Assembly: GCA_049680295.1 (NCBI GenBank)
Contig: JBAUHN010000157.1
Coordinates: 1-39,513 of the forward strand
Direction of reading: 5' to 3'
From: JBAUHN01 sp049680295
Lineage (GTDB): Bacteria; Pseudomonadota; Alphaproteobacteria; Rhodobacterales; Rhodobacteraceae
Length of the DNA stretch: 39,513 nucleotides
In this document: positions 8,198-15,617 of the stretch, in pieces
Position numbering within the stretch: position 1 is the first letter of the stretch
Layout: each line of letters opens with the position of its first letter
The notes under the pieces: model-generated
Seen by the model: the letters and a program-made list of their open reading frames with translations, nothing else
What the model was told of the DNA's origin: nothing
Database searches by the model: none
Made by a program: the position numbers and the translations under genes

Positions 8198-8727
8198 GGC
8201 TGTGACCTCGCATTTTCGAAAGCTGTGCGAATGAGTTTGGCTGCGTCAATGCTTTGCCGGGTTGCCATGCCTCTGCCCCGAGCTGACGGATGGGGCATTT
8301 GAAAGACCGGGAAATTGTGTGGCAAGTTCAAATAGCGCTTCGCCGATTGAGCGATAACGCCACCCAAAATCACCGCTTTCACACCCGCTTTCTGAATCAT
8401 GTCGGAATTCAAGCCAGCGGATACTTCGCGATTTTTCTTTAGGTTTCGCAGATTGTACCCAGCAAGAGCGTTCAACGGTAAATACTCGGAAAGTTCAATG
8501 CCTACGTCTTGTATTGTTCTGAGCAAAAACCCTGCTGTCGGGTCGGGGTTTCGAAGACCGATTTCTGATGTCTTTTCGGCGCCGCTGCCGGCGGTGAACT
8601 TCCCGCCGGGGTCTGCAAGAATAACGGCAATTCGAAATGGGCCACTGTGATACTTTGCGATATGCGGCATTGTCATGCCCAGTGCAGTGCCCCTGTCAAC
8701 ATAGTAACTGTGGAGGGATGCGCTCAT
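8194..8727 (-). CDS. Uracil-DNA glycosylase-superfamily-like protein of unknown role
   Basis: A 177-residue protein whose motifs follow the order of the UDG superfamily (family 4-like). These are ADPGGK (38-43, in place of GEAPG), a helix TAGFLLRTIQDVGI (64-77), Asn86 in PLNALAGYN, VILGGVIAQSA (119-129, like the iv.LG..A segment), and MPHPSARGR (144-152, like the HPS motif). I see no catalytic Asp in motif I in the usual context, so activity is uncertain. It overlaps its upstream and downstream neighbours by four bases each, so it is translated within a metabolic operon. Base composition appears lower in GC than the flanks (roughly 8340-8600), hinting at separate origin. It could be a repurposed fold rather than a repair enzyme. 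Family placement is by eye. Confidence 0.6.
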   Translation of the reverse strand: MSASLHSYYVDRGTALGMTMPHIAKYHSGPFRIAVILADPGGKFTAGSGAEKTSEIGLRNPDPTAGFLLRTIQDVGIELSEYLPLNALAGYNLRNLKKNREVSAGLNSDMIQKAGVKAVILGGVIAQSAKRYLNLPHNFPVFQMPHPSARGRGMATRQSIDAAKLIRTAFENARSQP

Positions 8728-10481
8728 TGCGCCGCCACCAATGTCTCAGGTTCACCTTCTGGCAAGATCGTCTCCCCCGGTCTCACGACTGTAAAGGCCA
8801 CCGGCTCGCGGGTAACATCAATCTCCCCACCCTTGATCTGCGCCACCGTATACTCACTGTCTTCCATCGCGCCCGGCTCGGGGTAATCCTCGCGGAAATG
8901 CGCCCCGCGCGAGTTTTCGCGGGCCAACCCGGCCTTTGTAATCACTTCAGAGATATCACAAAGCGACCGTAAATTCAGCCAGTCGTGCCATGTCAGGTTA
9001 AAAGCCAGATTGCTGTCATCCACGCCCACATCCATCAGCGCATCCGATACTTCGGCAATCCCCGTCAGCCCCCGTTTCATGCCCGTCTCGGTGCGCATCA
9101 CGCCAACGTCCTCCCACATCAAATCCTGTAATTGTTTGCGCAGGGGCAGCACCAGATCGGGGCGGCGGGTCAACGGATGGGTCGCGCGGGCAAATTCGGC
9201 GGCCAGCACGTCTTCGTCGGGATCGCGCAAGCGCATGGTTGCGACATCTGCCCCCATCGTATCGCCCGCAATACCGCCATAGACGGTGGAATTGGCCACG
9301 CCATTGCCGCCCAGACGGTTTGAGCCATGGGCGCCGCCGGCGTCCTCGCCCGCCACATAAAGCCCTTCCATCGCGGTGCGGGTATCCACATCCACCACAA
9401 CGCCGCCCATAAAGTAATGTGCCGTTGGCACAACCTCGACCTGTCCGGCGGCCAGATCAAAACCGCTATCGGCGCAACGTTTGACCATGCCGGGGAACTT
9501 GGCACGCACCTTGTCCGGGCCGAGGTGCGACATTGAGATAAACACGCCTTCCTGATCGGGATTATTGTTCTTGCGCATTTCGGCATAGATGCCGCGGCTG
9601 ACCACATCGCGGGTCGCACGTTCGCCCTGGGCGTCATAGTCAAACATGAACCGCGTGCCCGCATGGTTGATCAATTCACCGCCCGCACCGCGCAGACCTT
9701 CCTCAAGCACGGTGCCGGTCATACGGGTGTGATCGCCCGCCAGCAGCCCGGTGGGGTGAAACTGCACCATTTCCATATCACGCAAGGGCAGACCGGCGCG
9801 CAATGCCATGGCCAGACCGTCCATCGTCTTGTCACCGCTGGGCGTGTGATATTTATACATGGTCGGGCCCCCGCCGGTGCCCATCAGCACGCATTTGGCC
9901 CGCACCAGACGAAAGCGCCCTGTGCGCATGTCGATCATCAAGACACCCGCCAGCGCGCTGCCATCTTTTGTCGGGATCAACCCCACGGCGCGGTGTTCCT
10001 GCAGTTTCTCAACGCCACTGGCCAGCACCTTTTCCATCAGGCGGTTGATAATCTCGATCCCGGTCAGATCGCCCTTGTGTACCGTGCGGTCCGCCGTTTG
10101 TCCGGCAAAGGCTTTCTGGTGCAACGATCCGTCCGCGTTGCGGTCAAAGAGGCAGCCGACTTCGTTTTCCAACTCGCGGATGCGCACCACAGCCTGTTCG
10201 CACAGCCGCCATGCCATGTCTTGATTGGGCAGCCATTTGCCGCCCTGAATGGTATCCATGAAATGCCGCTCGACTGTATCGCCGCCCCCCAGCGCCACGT
10301 TATATCCCCCCTGCACCATACGCGTGCAACCGCATTTGCCGATCAGGCCTTTGACCGCAATGGTGATTTTGGTGCCCGCAGGTGCGGTTTGCTGCGCGTG
10401 CAGGGCGGCGAACATGCCCGCCCCTCCGGTACCGAGGATCAAGATATCCGTGTCGTGGCGCTCAATGTCGGACAGGTGCAT
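8724..10481 (-). CDS. Succinate dehydrogenase/fumarate reductase-like flavoprotein subunit
   Basis: A 585-residue FAD-dependent catalytic subunit. The dinucleotide-binding motif GTGGAGMFAALHA is at 17-29. The active-site motifs of the family are present: QFHPTGL, LRGAGGELINHAGTRFM, PTAHYFMGG and GSNRLGGNGVANSTVYG. They supply the substrate-binding His and Arg residues expected by comparison with SdhA/FrdA. The His that carries covalent FAD in SdhA/FrdA (in HT..AQGG) is Cys52 here (CTRMVQGGY), so FAD is probably non-covalent. I start at ATG 10481, two bases after the preceding gene; the longer open frame to 10796 overlaps that membrane-subunit gene and is not family sequence. Probably interconverts a succinate-type and a fumarate-type acid. 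Confidence 0.88.
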   Translation of the reverse strand: MHLSDIERHDTDILILGTGGAGMFAALHAQQTAPAGTKITIAVKGLIGKCGCTRMVQGGYNVALGGGDTVERHFMDTIQGGKWLPNQDMAWRLCEQAVVRIRELENEVGCLFDRNADGSLHQKAFAGQTADRTVHKGDLTGIEIINRLMEKVLASGVEKLQEHRAVGLIPTKDGSALAGVLMIDMRTGRFRLVRAKCVLMGTGGGPTMYKYHTPSGDKTMDGLAMALRAGLPLRDMEMVQFHPTGLLAGDHTRMTGTVLEEGLRGAGGELINHAGTRFMFDYDAQGERATRDVVSRGIYAEMRKNNNPDQEGVFISMSHLGPDKVRAKFPGMVKRCADSGFDLAAGQVEVVPTAHYFMGGVVVDVDTRTAMEGLYVAGEDAGGAHGSNRLGGNGVANSTVYGGIAGDTMGADVATMRLRDPDEDVLAAEFARATHPLTRRPDLVLPLRKQLQDLMWEDVGVMRTETGMKRGLTGIAEVSDALMDVGVDDSNLAFNLTWHDWLNLRSLCDISEVITKAGLARENSRGAHFREDYPEPGAMEDSEYTVAQIKGGEIDVTREPVAFTVVRPGETILPEGEPETLVAAQ

Positions 10482-10483
10482 GG

Positions 10484-10837
10484 CTACACCGCCTTTAGGA
10501 AAAAGAGCGTTGCAATCAGTAATGACACAGCCACCGCCGCGGCCGCCATCGTCTTTTGCGAAGGCGTCCAGGGCAGGTATTCCATCGCCATCAGACGCAG
10601 GCCGCCAAACATATGCACCGCCAGCAAGAAGACGAGGCCGAATTCGGCAAGCTTGACAACGCCCGTCTCGGTCAGATGCAAAAAACCGTCCAACCGCGCA
10701 GGGTCTGTCATCGCCATGGCCAGTATCCAGAAATGCAGCGGCAAAAACAGCGCCAGCGCCAACCCCGACACGCGGTGCAGGACATAGGCCAGCCACAGCG
10801 GATGGGCGCGCGATGTGATGTCTCTGGCCATGCTCAT
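10484..10837 (-). CDS. SdhC-like membrane anchor, cytochrome b subunit
   Basis: A 117-residue membrane protein with three hydrophobic segments. Its N-terminal HRVSGLALALFLPLHFW matches the SdhC pattern of H/R.SG followed by a His in the first helix, with a further His in AVHMFGGLRLM as a possible haem ligand. The ATG at 10837 overlaps the previous gene's stop by four bases; a longer reading to 10900 has an arginine-rich leader absent from the family. It should anchor the flavoprotein/Fe-S subunits to the inner membrane and exchange electrons with quinone. Assignment to SdhC versus SdhD is by motif only. Confidence 0.8.
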   Translation of the reverse strand: MSMARDITSRAHPLWLAYVLHRVSGLALALFLPLHFWILAMAMTDPARLDGFLHLTETGVVKLAEFGLVFLLAVHMFGGLRLMAMEYLPWTPSQKTMAAAAVAVSLLIATLFFLKAV

Positions 10838-11169
10838 GCGAATGTCACGGCCCAGACGGCACGGGCTCCTAAAATAAAAAGGCCAAGGCCGATGATCCAC
10901 ATGACGGTCTCAAGGGCTGCACCTTTCAGGCCCGCCCATTCATGGGCTATCACCCGCAGACCAATGGCCCCGTGGATGGAAACCGCGACGACGAAAATGC
11001 CGTAGAATAAAAACCACAGCGCTGACCCTTGGGTCCGGCCCAGGATTTCATCCGCACTCAGCCCGCCCTGGATGGCGTAGATCATCACTGCCAGATGCCC
11101 CAGCACCAGCGGCGCCATCATCAAAGCGGTGATCCGTTGCAGCATATAAAGACGCAAATTCAGCATCAA
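10834..11169 (-). CDS. SdhD-like membrane anchor subunit
   Basis: A 111-residue three-helix membrane protein between the Fe-S subunit and the SdhC-like gene, overlapping both by four bases. His residues occur in LGHLAVMIYA (first helix) and in SIHGAIGLRVIAHEW (second helix), the positions used for haem b or quinone binding in Sdh/Frd membrane anchors. Small anchors diverge fast, so the call comes from size, topology, His placement and operon position rather than strong sequence motifs. Confidence 0.75.
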   Translation of the reverse strand: MMLNLRLYMLQRITALMMAPLVLGHLAVMIYAIQGGLSADEILGRTQGSALWFLFYGIFVVAVSIHGAIGLRVIAHEWAGLKGAALETVMWIIGLGLFILGARAVWAVTFA

Positions 11170-11888
11170 CGCCCCCGTTTGAAAAATGACTTGGCGGTTT
11201 CACGCTTCAGGCCGGCAATGGCGGACATCGGGTCCAGTTCATTGGGACAATAGACCGTGCAAGACCCCATGGAATGACAGTTGTGACAGCCACCTGAACC
11301 GGACACCGCGTCCAGAATGGCCGCGCGGCCTGTGTCCTTGGCATCGTTCAGCAGGGTCCATGCCCGCTGCAACGCCGCAGGGCCAAGGTAATCCGCATTG
11401 CCCGCCACCGTGTCACAGGCGGCATAGCAGACCGAACAATTGATGCATTCACGCCCGAAATTTGCGGCGCTTTGCCCTGGCGTATCCGCGTCCAAAGGTG
11501 CAATCTGATCATCGCGGGTCAACCCGCCGTGATGCACGCCCTCTGCCGCCACCCATTTGTCAAAGAACGAATCCATATCGACGGCGAGATCTTTAATCAC
11601 AGGCATATTTCGCAACGGTCCAATGGTCACGGCACCTTCGTTCAACACTTTTGAGATATGCGTCCGACAGGTCCAGCGCGGCACACCATTCACCATCATT
11701 GCACAGCTGCCACACATACCAACGCGACAGGCAAATCGGTAGCTGAGCGTCGGGTCCGCGTTTTGTTGCACCCATGACACCACATCCAGGACGGTCTGGT
11801 TGTCAAAAGCAGGCACGTCAAAGGTCTGGCTTGGTGCGGCGGCATCCGGCCCCCGTTCAATGGTGATTTTCAACTTGCCTGATGTCAT
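11166..11888 (-). CDS. Succinate dehydrogenase/fumarate reductase-like iron-sulfur subunit
   Basis: The electron-transfer subunit, 240 residues from ATG 11888. The plant-ferredoxin domain has the [2Fe-2S] ligands in CRVGMCGSC (Cys54, 59, 62) and Cys74 in RWTCRT. The C-terminal domain has CINCSVCYAAC for [4Fe-4S] and CHNCHSMGSCTVYCP for the second cluster ([3Fe-4S] expected). A GTG four codons upstream (11900) is an alternative start; neither has a strong Shine-Dalgarno. It is the first gene of the operon running down to 6579 and is divergent from the nitroreductase gene at 12024. The order Fe-S, anchor, anchor, flavoprotein is the reverse of many sdh operons. Confidence 0.9.
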   Translation of the reverse strand: MTSGKLKITIERGPDAAAPSQTFDVPAFDNQTVLDVVSWVQQNADPTLSYRFACRVGMCGSCAMMVNGVPRWTCRTHISKVLNEGAVTIGPLRNMPVIKDLAVDMDSFFDKWVAAEGVHHGGLTRDDQIAPLDADTPGQSAANFGRECINCSVCYAACDTVAGNADYLGPAALQRAWTLLNDAKDTGRAAILDAVSGSGGCHNCHSMGSCTVYCPNELDPMSAIAGLKRETAKSFFKRGR

Positions 11889-12023
11889 TTGAAGCAACAC
11901 TATCCATTGATTGCGCCTGTGTTGTCGCAGTGTAATCTATAGCGTGACTTTATGAACGCGAGATTTTCTTTATGTTTCTGGTAATTCCTCTAACAAAAAC
12001 CGACGCATCTGATGGGGATCGAA

Positions 12024-12866
12024 ATGGCAAATCCAAGACTCAGTGACTTGCGCAGCTTACTGCAAGACCGTTACAGCGATCTACCCGACAACATGGATAC
12101 TGAGGTTGATGCCAAGGTGTTGCAGTCGATGGCGGCACGCGGGTCTTGTCGCGCGTTTCTGGACCAGCCAGTGCCAATCGGCCTGCTGGAAACCCTTAGT
12201 GCCATCGCACTTGCGTCGCCCAGCAAAAGCGACCTTCAGCAACGCGATGTCATCTTCGTGTCGTCGCAAGACGCGCGATACAAGCTGGTCCGCCTTGTCA
12301 CCGGTCAGCCATGGATCGCCGATGCCCCGATGATCGCGGTATTTTGTGGCAACAACCGCCGTCAAAGGCTGCTGCATGAATGGCGCGATGTGCCTTTTGC
12401 CAACGACCATCTGGATGCGTTCTTTAATGCAACCGTCGACGCCGCCATAGCGCTCAGCGCCTTTGTCACCGCCGCCGAAGCCGCAGGTCTGGGGTGTTGC
12501 CCGATAAGTGCGGTGCGCAATGACGCCGCTGCTGTCTCAGCGCTTCTTGACCTGCCCGATCATGTTTTCCCTGTCGCCGGACTGGCCATTGGCTATCCTG
12601 TATTCGCGCCGCAGATTTCCAAACGCATGCCCTTAAAGCAAACCGTTCACTGGGATCGTTTTAGTGAAACCGCCCTGCAAAAGGACATTGCAGATTATGA
12701 CCAGCACCGTGCCGCATCGCAACCCTACCAACAGCAACGATACCCCGGTCACTTTGGCATCAGTGCAACATACGGCTGGTCAGAGGACAAGACACGTCAA
12801 TACAGCCGCCCGGAAAGGGAAAACTTCGGCGTGTTCGTGCGCAAAAAAGGTTTCAACTTGGATTGA
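12024..12866 (+). CDS. Nitroreductase-family FMN oxidoreductase
   Basis: A 280-residue member of the FMN nitroreductase superfamily, NfsA-like in length. It shows RGSCRAFLDQPVP (the RRS.R.f...pv start), ASPSKSDLQQRDVIFV and a central AALSAFVTAAEAAGLGCCPIS-type helix region. Such enzymes reduce nitro groups, quinones or flavins with NAD(P)H; the natural substrate is not evident. ATG 12024 is preceded by GGGG six bases away, whereas ATG 12012 is poorly spaced. It is divergent from the Sdh-like operon and may share its control region (11889-12023), where I see no clear promoter boxes. It converges with the peroxiredoxin-like gene with eight bases between stops. Confidence 0.85.
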   Translation: MANPRLSDLRSLLQDRYSDLPDNMDTEVDAKVLQSMAARGSCRAFLDQPVPIGLLETLSAIALASPSKSDLQQRDVIFVSSQDARYKLVRLVTGQPWIADAPMIAVFCGNNRRQRLLHEWRDVPFANDHLDAFFNATVDAAIALSAFVTAAEAAGLGCCPISAVRNDAAAVSALLDLPDHVFPVAGLAIGYPVFAPQISKRMPLKQTVHWDRFSETALQKDIADYDQHRAASQPYQQQRYPGHFGISATYGWSEDKTRQYSRPERENFGVFVRKKGFNLD

Positions 12867-12874
12867 TCCGCCGC

Positions 12875-13390
12875 TTACGCTGTGCCGCGCACCGGACGGT
12901 CGTTGTCGATATTAAAAATCATACCGTCCAGCAATTCCTCAAGATCAGGGCGCGACGCGGGACCGTTTGAGATATCGACCAACATCAACGTGCCGTCTGG
13001 CCGGATGGCAAATGTACCGGGTTCGGCAAAACGGCTAGTGGTTTCGGCATCGGATAGCGGGTCGGATACATAAAGTCCCAGCCTGCGCATCTGGCTTTCG
13101 GTCATCCCGTAGCAAAGATCGAACTTCCAGCCAAACTCGGCCCGATCCGCCAGCGCTTTTTCCTGGCTGTCAGCGGACACAACAATCACGTCCATTTTCG
13201 CCGTCCACCCAGCCAAAGCAGCATTCAATTTGTTGAGATAACGTTTGCAGCGCGGACAATGTTTGCCGCGATAAACGAACAAAATGCTCCAACGATCCTT
13301 TTGACCGCCAATATCGCGAGTGCCGCCATCAACATGGGCAAAGCTTTCAGGTTGAACGGCTGCGCCGACATTGGGTCTTGGGGATGTCAT
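12875..13390 (-). CDS. Peroxiredoxin-like (AhpC/TSA-type redoxin) protein
   Basis: A 171-residue thioredoxin-fold protein. The motif VYRGKHCPRCKRYLNKL places a CxxC pair at Cys45/Cys48 in the peroxidatic position, as in the PRX-like redoxin families rather than classical AhpC, which has PxxxTxxC. GTFAIRPDGTLMLVDIS is the conserved second half. Expected to reduce peroxides or disulfides in the cytoplasm. ATG 13390 follows AAAGGACC; an ATG at 13429 would add 13 residues without a ribosome-binding site. It is a single gene, convergent with the nitroreductase gene. Confidence 0.82.
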   Translation of the reverse strand: MTSPRPNVGAAVQPESFAHVDGGTRDIGGQKDRWSILFVYRGKHCPRCKRYLNKLNAALAGWTAKMDVIVVSADSQEKALADRAEFGWKFDLCYGMTESQMRRLGLYVSDPLSDAETTSRFAEPGTFAIRPDGTLMLVDISNGPASRPDLEELLDGMIFNIDNDRPVRGTA

Positions 13391-13499
13391 GAAAGGTCCT
13401 TTCGACAGGGTTTTCGAGACGTTAAACACTGGCTTGCAAGAAGGCTACAGCACTTTGCGATTAACTTGTGCCATCGGGTGTTCCCTGACTGGTAGCATC

Positions 13500-13534
13500 A
13501 AAGCTGGGCAACAGGCGATCCGTATCGCAGCTTT
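13500..13534 (-). terminator. Possible hairpin downstream of idnD and its small ORF
   Basis: AAAGCTG (13500-13506) and CAGCTTT (13528-13534) are a 7-bp inverted repeat. On the minus strand the element holds a nested GCGAT/ATCGC pair and ends in CTTT. It lies 20 bases after the small ORF's stop. The long loop and short T-run make it only a weak terminator candidate. Confidence 0.3.
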
Positions 13535-13554
13535 AGTTTGACCGGATCATTGGC

Positions 13555-13677
13555 CTAATCCGCCGCGGCCACCGCAAAGGCGTCGCGCAGCGCCCCGGCC
13601 TTGGCGTTTGATGTGATGTCCAGCGGTGCGACAAATCCATTTGCCGCACGGGCTTCGGTAACTTCAGATTGGATCAT
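13555..13677 (-). CDS. Small ORF of 40 codons directly behind idnD, unknown
   Basis: An ATG one base after the idnD stop opens a 40-codon frame. It begins MIQSEVTEARAANGFVAPLD and ends in AFAVAAAD before TAG. Codon use is like its neighbours (GC-rich third positions). I do not recognise it. It could be a genuine small protein co-translated with idnD, or the surviving N-terminus of a gene whose remainder has been lost. No good Shine-Dalgarno is present, though translational coupling would not need one. It contains no Cys and no membrane segment. Confidence 0.35.
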   Translation of the reverse strand: MIQSEVTEARAANGFVAPLDITSNAKAGALRDAFAVAAAD

Positions 13678-13678
13678 T

Positions 13679-14719
13679 TTAGAAACTGACCTGTACTTTC
13701 ATCGCGCAGCTTCGATCGCTGGCGATCTCGAACGCGTCTTTCGCCTGGGCGATATCAAAGCAGTGGGTGATCAGCGGGTCCACGGAAATCAACCCCGCCT
13801 GCATCATTTGCACAGCGGTTTCGAATTCGCCGTGAAACCGGAACGATCCGCGCAGCGTGATTTCTTTTGCGGTCATTGCCTGCATGGGCACCGTCATGTC
13901 GCCCCCCAAGCCAAGCTGGACAAGTGTTCCACCGGGGCGCAGACACATGATACCGGCGGCAAGGGCTGGCGCAGCACCTGAGCATTCCAGTTGCACATCA
14001 ATCTGGCCTTTATCCTTGTGCAAGGGCGTCAAAGCATCCGGATCCGTACGGGTGTTCAGCGCCTTATCGGCACCACAGGTCTGCGCCATGGCCAGAGTGA
14101 ATTCCGGCAGGTCGGTTGCAATGATTTTTGCCGCACCGGCACGTCGCGCGGCCAAGATGGCAAGACAGCCGATCGGGCCGCATCCGGTAACCAGCACCGT
14201 CTTTCCCACCAGATCGCCTGCTTGACGCACAGCATGCAGGCAAACCGCCAAAGGTTCCGCCATTGCCGCCTGACCGGCTGTCAGCCCCTGCGCCGGGATA
14301 CATTGGCTGGCCATAGCCACAAGCCGTTGCTGGAACGCGCCCTGAATATGCGGGAACGGCATCGCACTGCCATAAAATCGCATGTTCAGACAATGGTTTT
14401 GCTGTCCTCGCAAACAATAGGCGCAAGCCTGACAGGGGCGCGATGGTGACAGGGCAACACGCTGGCCGATTTCCAAACCGGTGACCCCTGCCCCAAGCTC
14501 TGCGATCTTGCCCGCGACCTCATGGCCCAGCACCATCGGTTCGCGCAACTGGATCGGGCCAAAGCCGCCGTGGTTGTAGTAATGCAAATCCGAGCCACAA
14601 ATGCCGCCCGTCTGCATCTCGATCAAAACCTCGCCGGACCCAGGCATTCGGACGTTGCGCGGCTCGACCCGCAAGTCACGGGCCGCGTGAATGACGATGG
14701 CGTGATTAGGGGCTGTCAT
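13679..14719 (-). CDS. idnD: L-idonate 5-dehydrogenase (zinc MDR family)
   Basis: A 346-residue zinc-dependent medium-chain dehydrogenase. The signature GGICGSDLHYYNHGGFG plus LREPMVLGHEVAGK is typical of IdnD, which oxidises L-idonate to 5-keto-D-gluconate with NAD. The structural-zinc lobe CQACAYCLRGQQNHC has four Cys, and the nucleotide-binding motif is TGCGPIGCLA. I chose ATG 14719 (MTAPNHAIV) because GGAGG lies just upstream; an in-frame ATG at 14779 would overlap the promoter region of the divergent SDR gene. The SDR is gluconate 5-dehydrogenase-like, so together they would interconvert idonate, 5-ketogluconate and gluconate. Related sorbitol/xylitol dehydrogenases are the main alternative. 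Confidence 0.82.
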   Translation of the reverse strand: MTAPNHAIVIHAARDLRVEPRNVRMPGSGEVLIEMQTGGICGSDLHYYNHGGFGPIQLREPMVLGHEVAGKIAELGAGVTGLEIGQRVALSPSRPCQACAYCLRGQQNHCLNMRFYGSAMPFPHIQGAFQQRLVAMASQCIPAQGLTAGQAAMAEPLAVCLHAVRQAGDLVGKTVLVTGCGPIGCLAILAARRAGAAKIIATDLPEFTLAMAQTCGADKALNTRTDPDALTPLHKDKGQIDVQLECSGAAPALAAGIMCLRPGGTLVQLGLGGDMTVPMQAMTAKEITLRGSFRFHGEFETAVQMMQAGLISVDPLITHCFDIAQAKDAFEIASDRSCAMKVQVSF

Positions 14720-14791
14720 GGGCGCATCCTCCGCGATACAAGTCGCGCCAAGGTACGGATAAGCCACATAAACCTCCAAAGGAAAATTGCC

Positions 14792-15559
14792 ATGACGCTT
14801 GAAATCTTTGATCTGACCGGGCGACGGGCGCTGATTACCGGATCAAGCCAGGGTATCGGCCTTGCTTTGGCTGGCGGATTGGCCGCTGCTGGTGCCGAGA
14901 TCGTGCTGAACGGACGTGATCAGGCAAAGCTGTCTGCGGCGGCGGCGACATTGCAGGCTCTGGGCGCAACCGTGCATCAACTTGCCTTTGACGCCACTGA
15001 TCATCAGGGCGTCAGGACGGCCGTTGACGGGTTTGAGGCGGCAGTTGGCCCGATTGACATTCTGATCAACAACGCAGGTATGCAACACCGGACCGAGTTA
15101 GAGAATTTTCCGGCTGACGCCTTTGAAAAGCTGTTGCAAACCAATATCGCGTCGGTTTTTCATGTGGGCCAGGCGGCTGCGCGCCACATGATTGCGCGTG
15201 GTGCGGGGAAAATCATCAACATCGCGTCAGTGCAAACTGCCCTCGCCCGGCCCGGCATTGCGCCTTATACCGCGACCAAAGGGGCGGTTGGCAACCTGAC
15301 CAAGGGCATGGCAACCGATTGGGCCAAACATGGGTTGCAGTGTAATGCCATCGCGCCGGGTTATTTTGACACGCCTTTGAATGCGGCATTGGTCGCAGAC
15401 CCGGAATTCAGCACATGGCTGGCCAAACGCACCCCGGCCGGGCGCTGGGGAAATGTTGACGAATTGGTTGGCGCGGCAGTGTTTTTATCCTCGGCAGCCT
15501 CCAGTTTTGTGAACGGGCATACGCTTTACGTCGATGGCGGGATCACTGCGTCGCTGTGA
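14792..15559 (+). CDS. idnO: Gluconate 5-dehydrogenase-like SDR
   Basis: A 255-residue classical short-chain dehydrogenase. It starts MTLEIFDLTGRRALITGSSQ, the characteristic IdnO/Gno N-terminus, with cofactor motif TGSSQGIG. The catalytic triad is in NIASVQT (Ser) and YTATK (Tyr, Lys), and the C-terminal YVDGGITASL is standard. IdnO reduces 5-keto-D-gluconate to D-gluconate. ATG 14792 follows AAAGGAAAAT; frames reading further upstream run into the idnD gene on the other strand and are artefacts. It is divergent from idnD with 72 bases between, so both promoters lie there. In many bacteria idnD and idnO are co-directional, so the divergent order is a local feature. Confidence 0.85.
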   Translation: MTLEIFDLTGRRALITGSSQGIGLALAGGLAAAGAEIVLNGRDQAKLSAAAATLQALGATVHQLAFDATDHQGVRTAVDGFEAAVGPIDILINNAGMQHRTELENFPADAFEKLLQTNIASVFHVGQAAARHMIARGAGKIINIASVQTALARPGIAPYTATKGAVGNLTKGMATDWAKHGLQCNAIAPGYFDTPLNAALVADPEFSTWLAKRTPAGRWGNVDELVGAAVFLSSAASSFVNGHTLYVDGGITASL

Positions 15560-15617
15560 TGCGGTTGGGTTGCATTGGCGCGGCATGGGGTATGGCGCAA
15601 CGGCCTTTCCGGTTCCC

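Noticed and set aside
9663..10787. A 374-codon open frame on the plus strand.
   Set aside because: It is the mirror of the flavoprotein and SdhC-like genes, with His/Gln/Arg-rich composition typical of antisense frames in GC-rich DNA.
10482..10796. Longer N-terminus (about 105 residues) for the flavoprotein gene.
   Set aside because: It lies on top of the SdhC-like gene in another frame and reads as low-complexity Gly/Ala/Arg sequence. The FAD motif starts just after ATG 10481.
14522..14791. Longer N-terminus for the gluconate 5-dehydrogenase-like SDR.
   Set aside because: It is antisense to idnD and covers the divergent promoter. ATG 14792 has a good ribosome-binding site and the family N-terminus.
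15560..15617. A GGCCT/AGGCC hairpin as bidirectional terminator between the SDR and LysE genes.
   Set aside because: The stem is only 5 bp with a long loop and no T-run.
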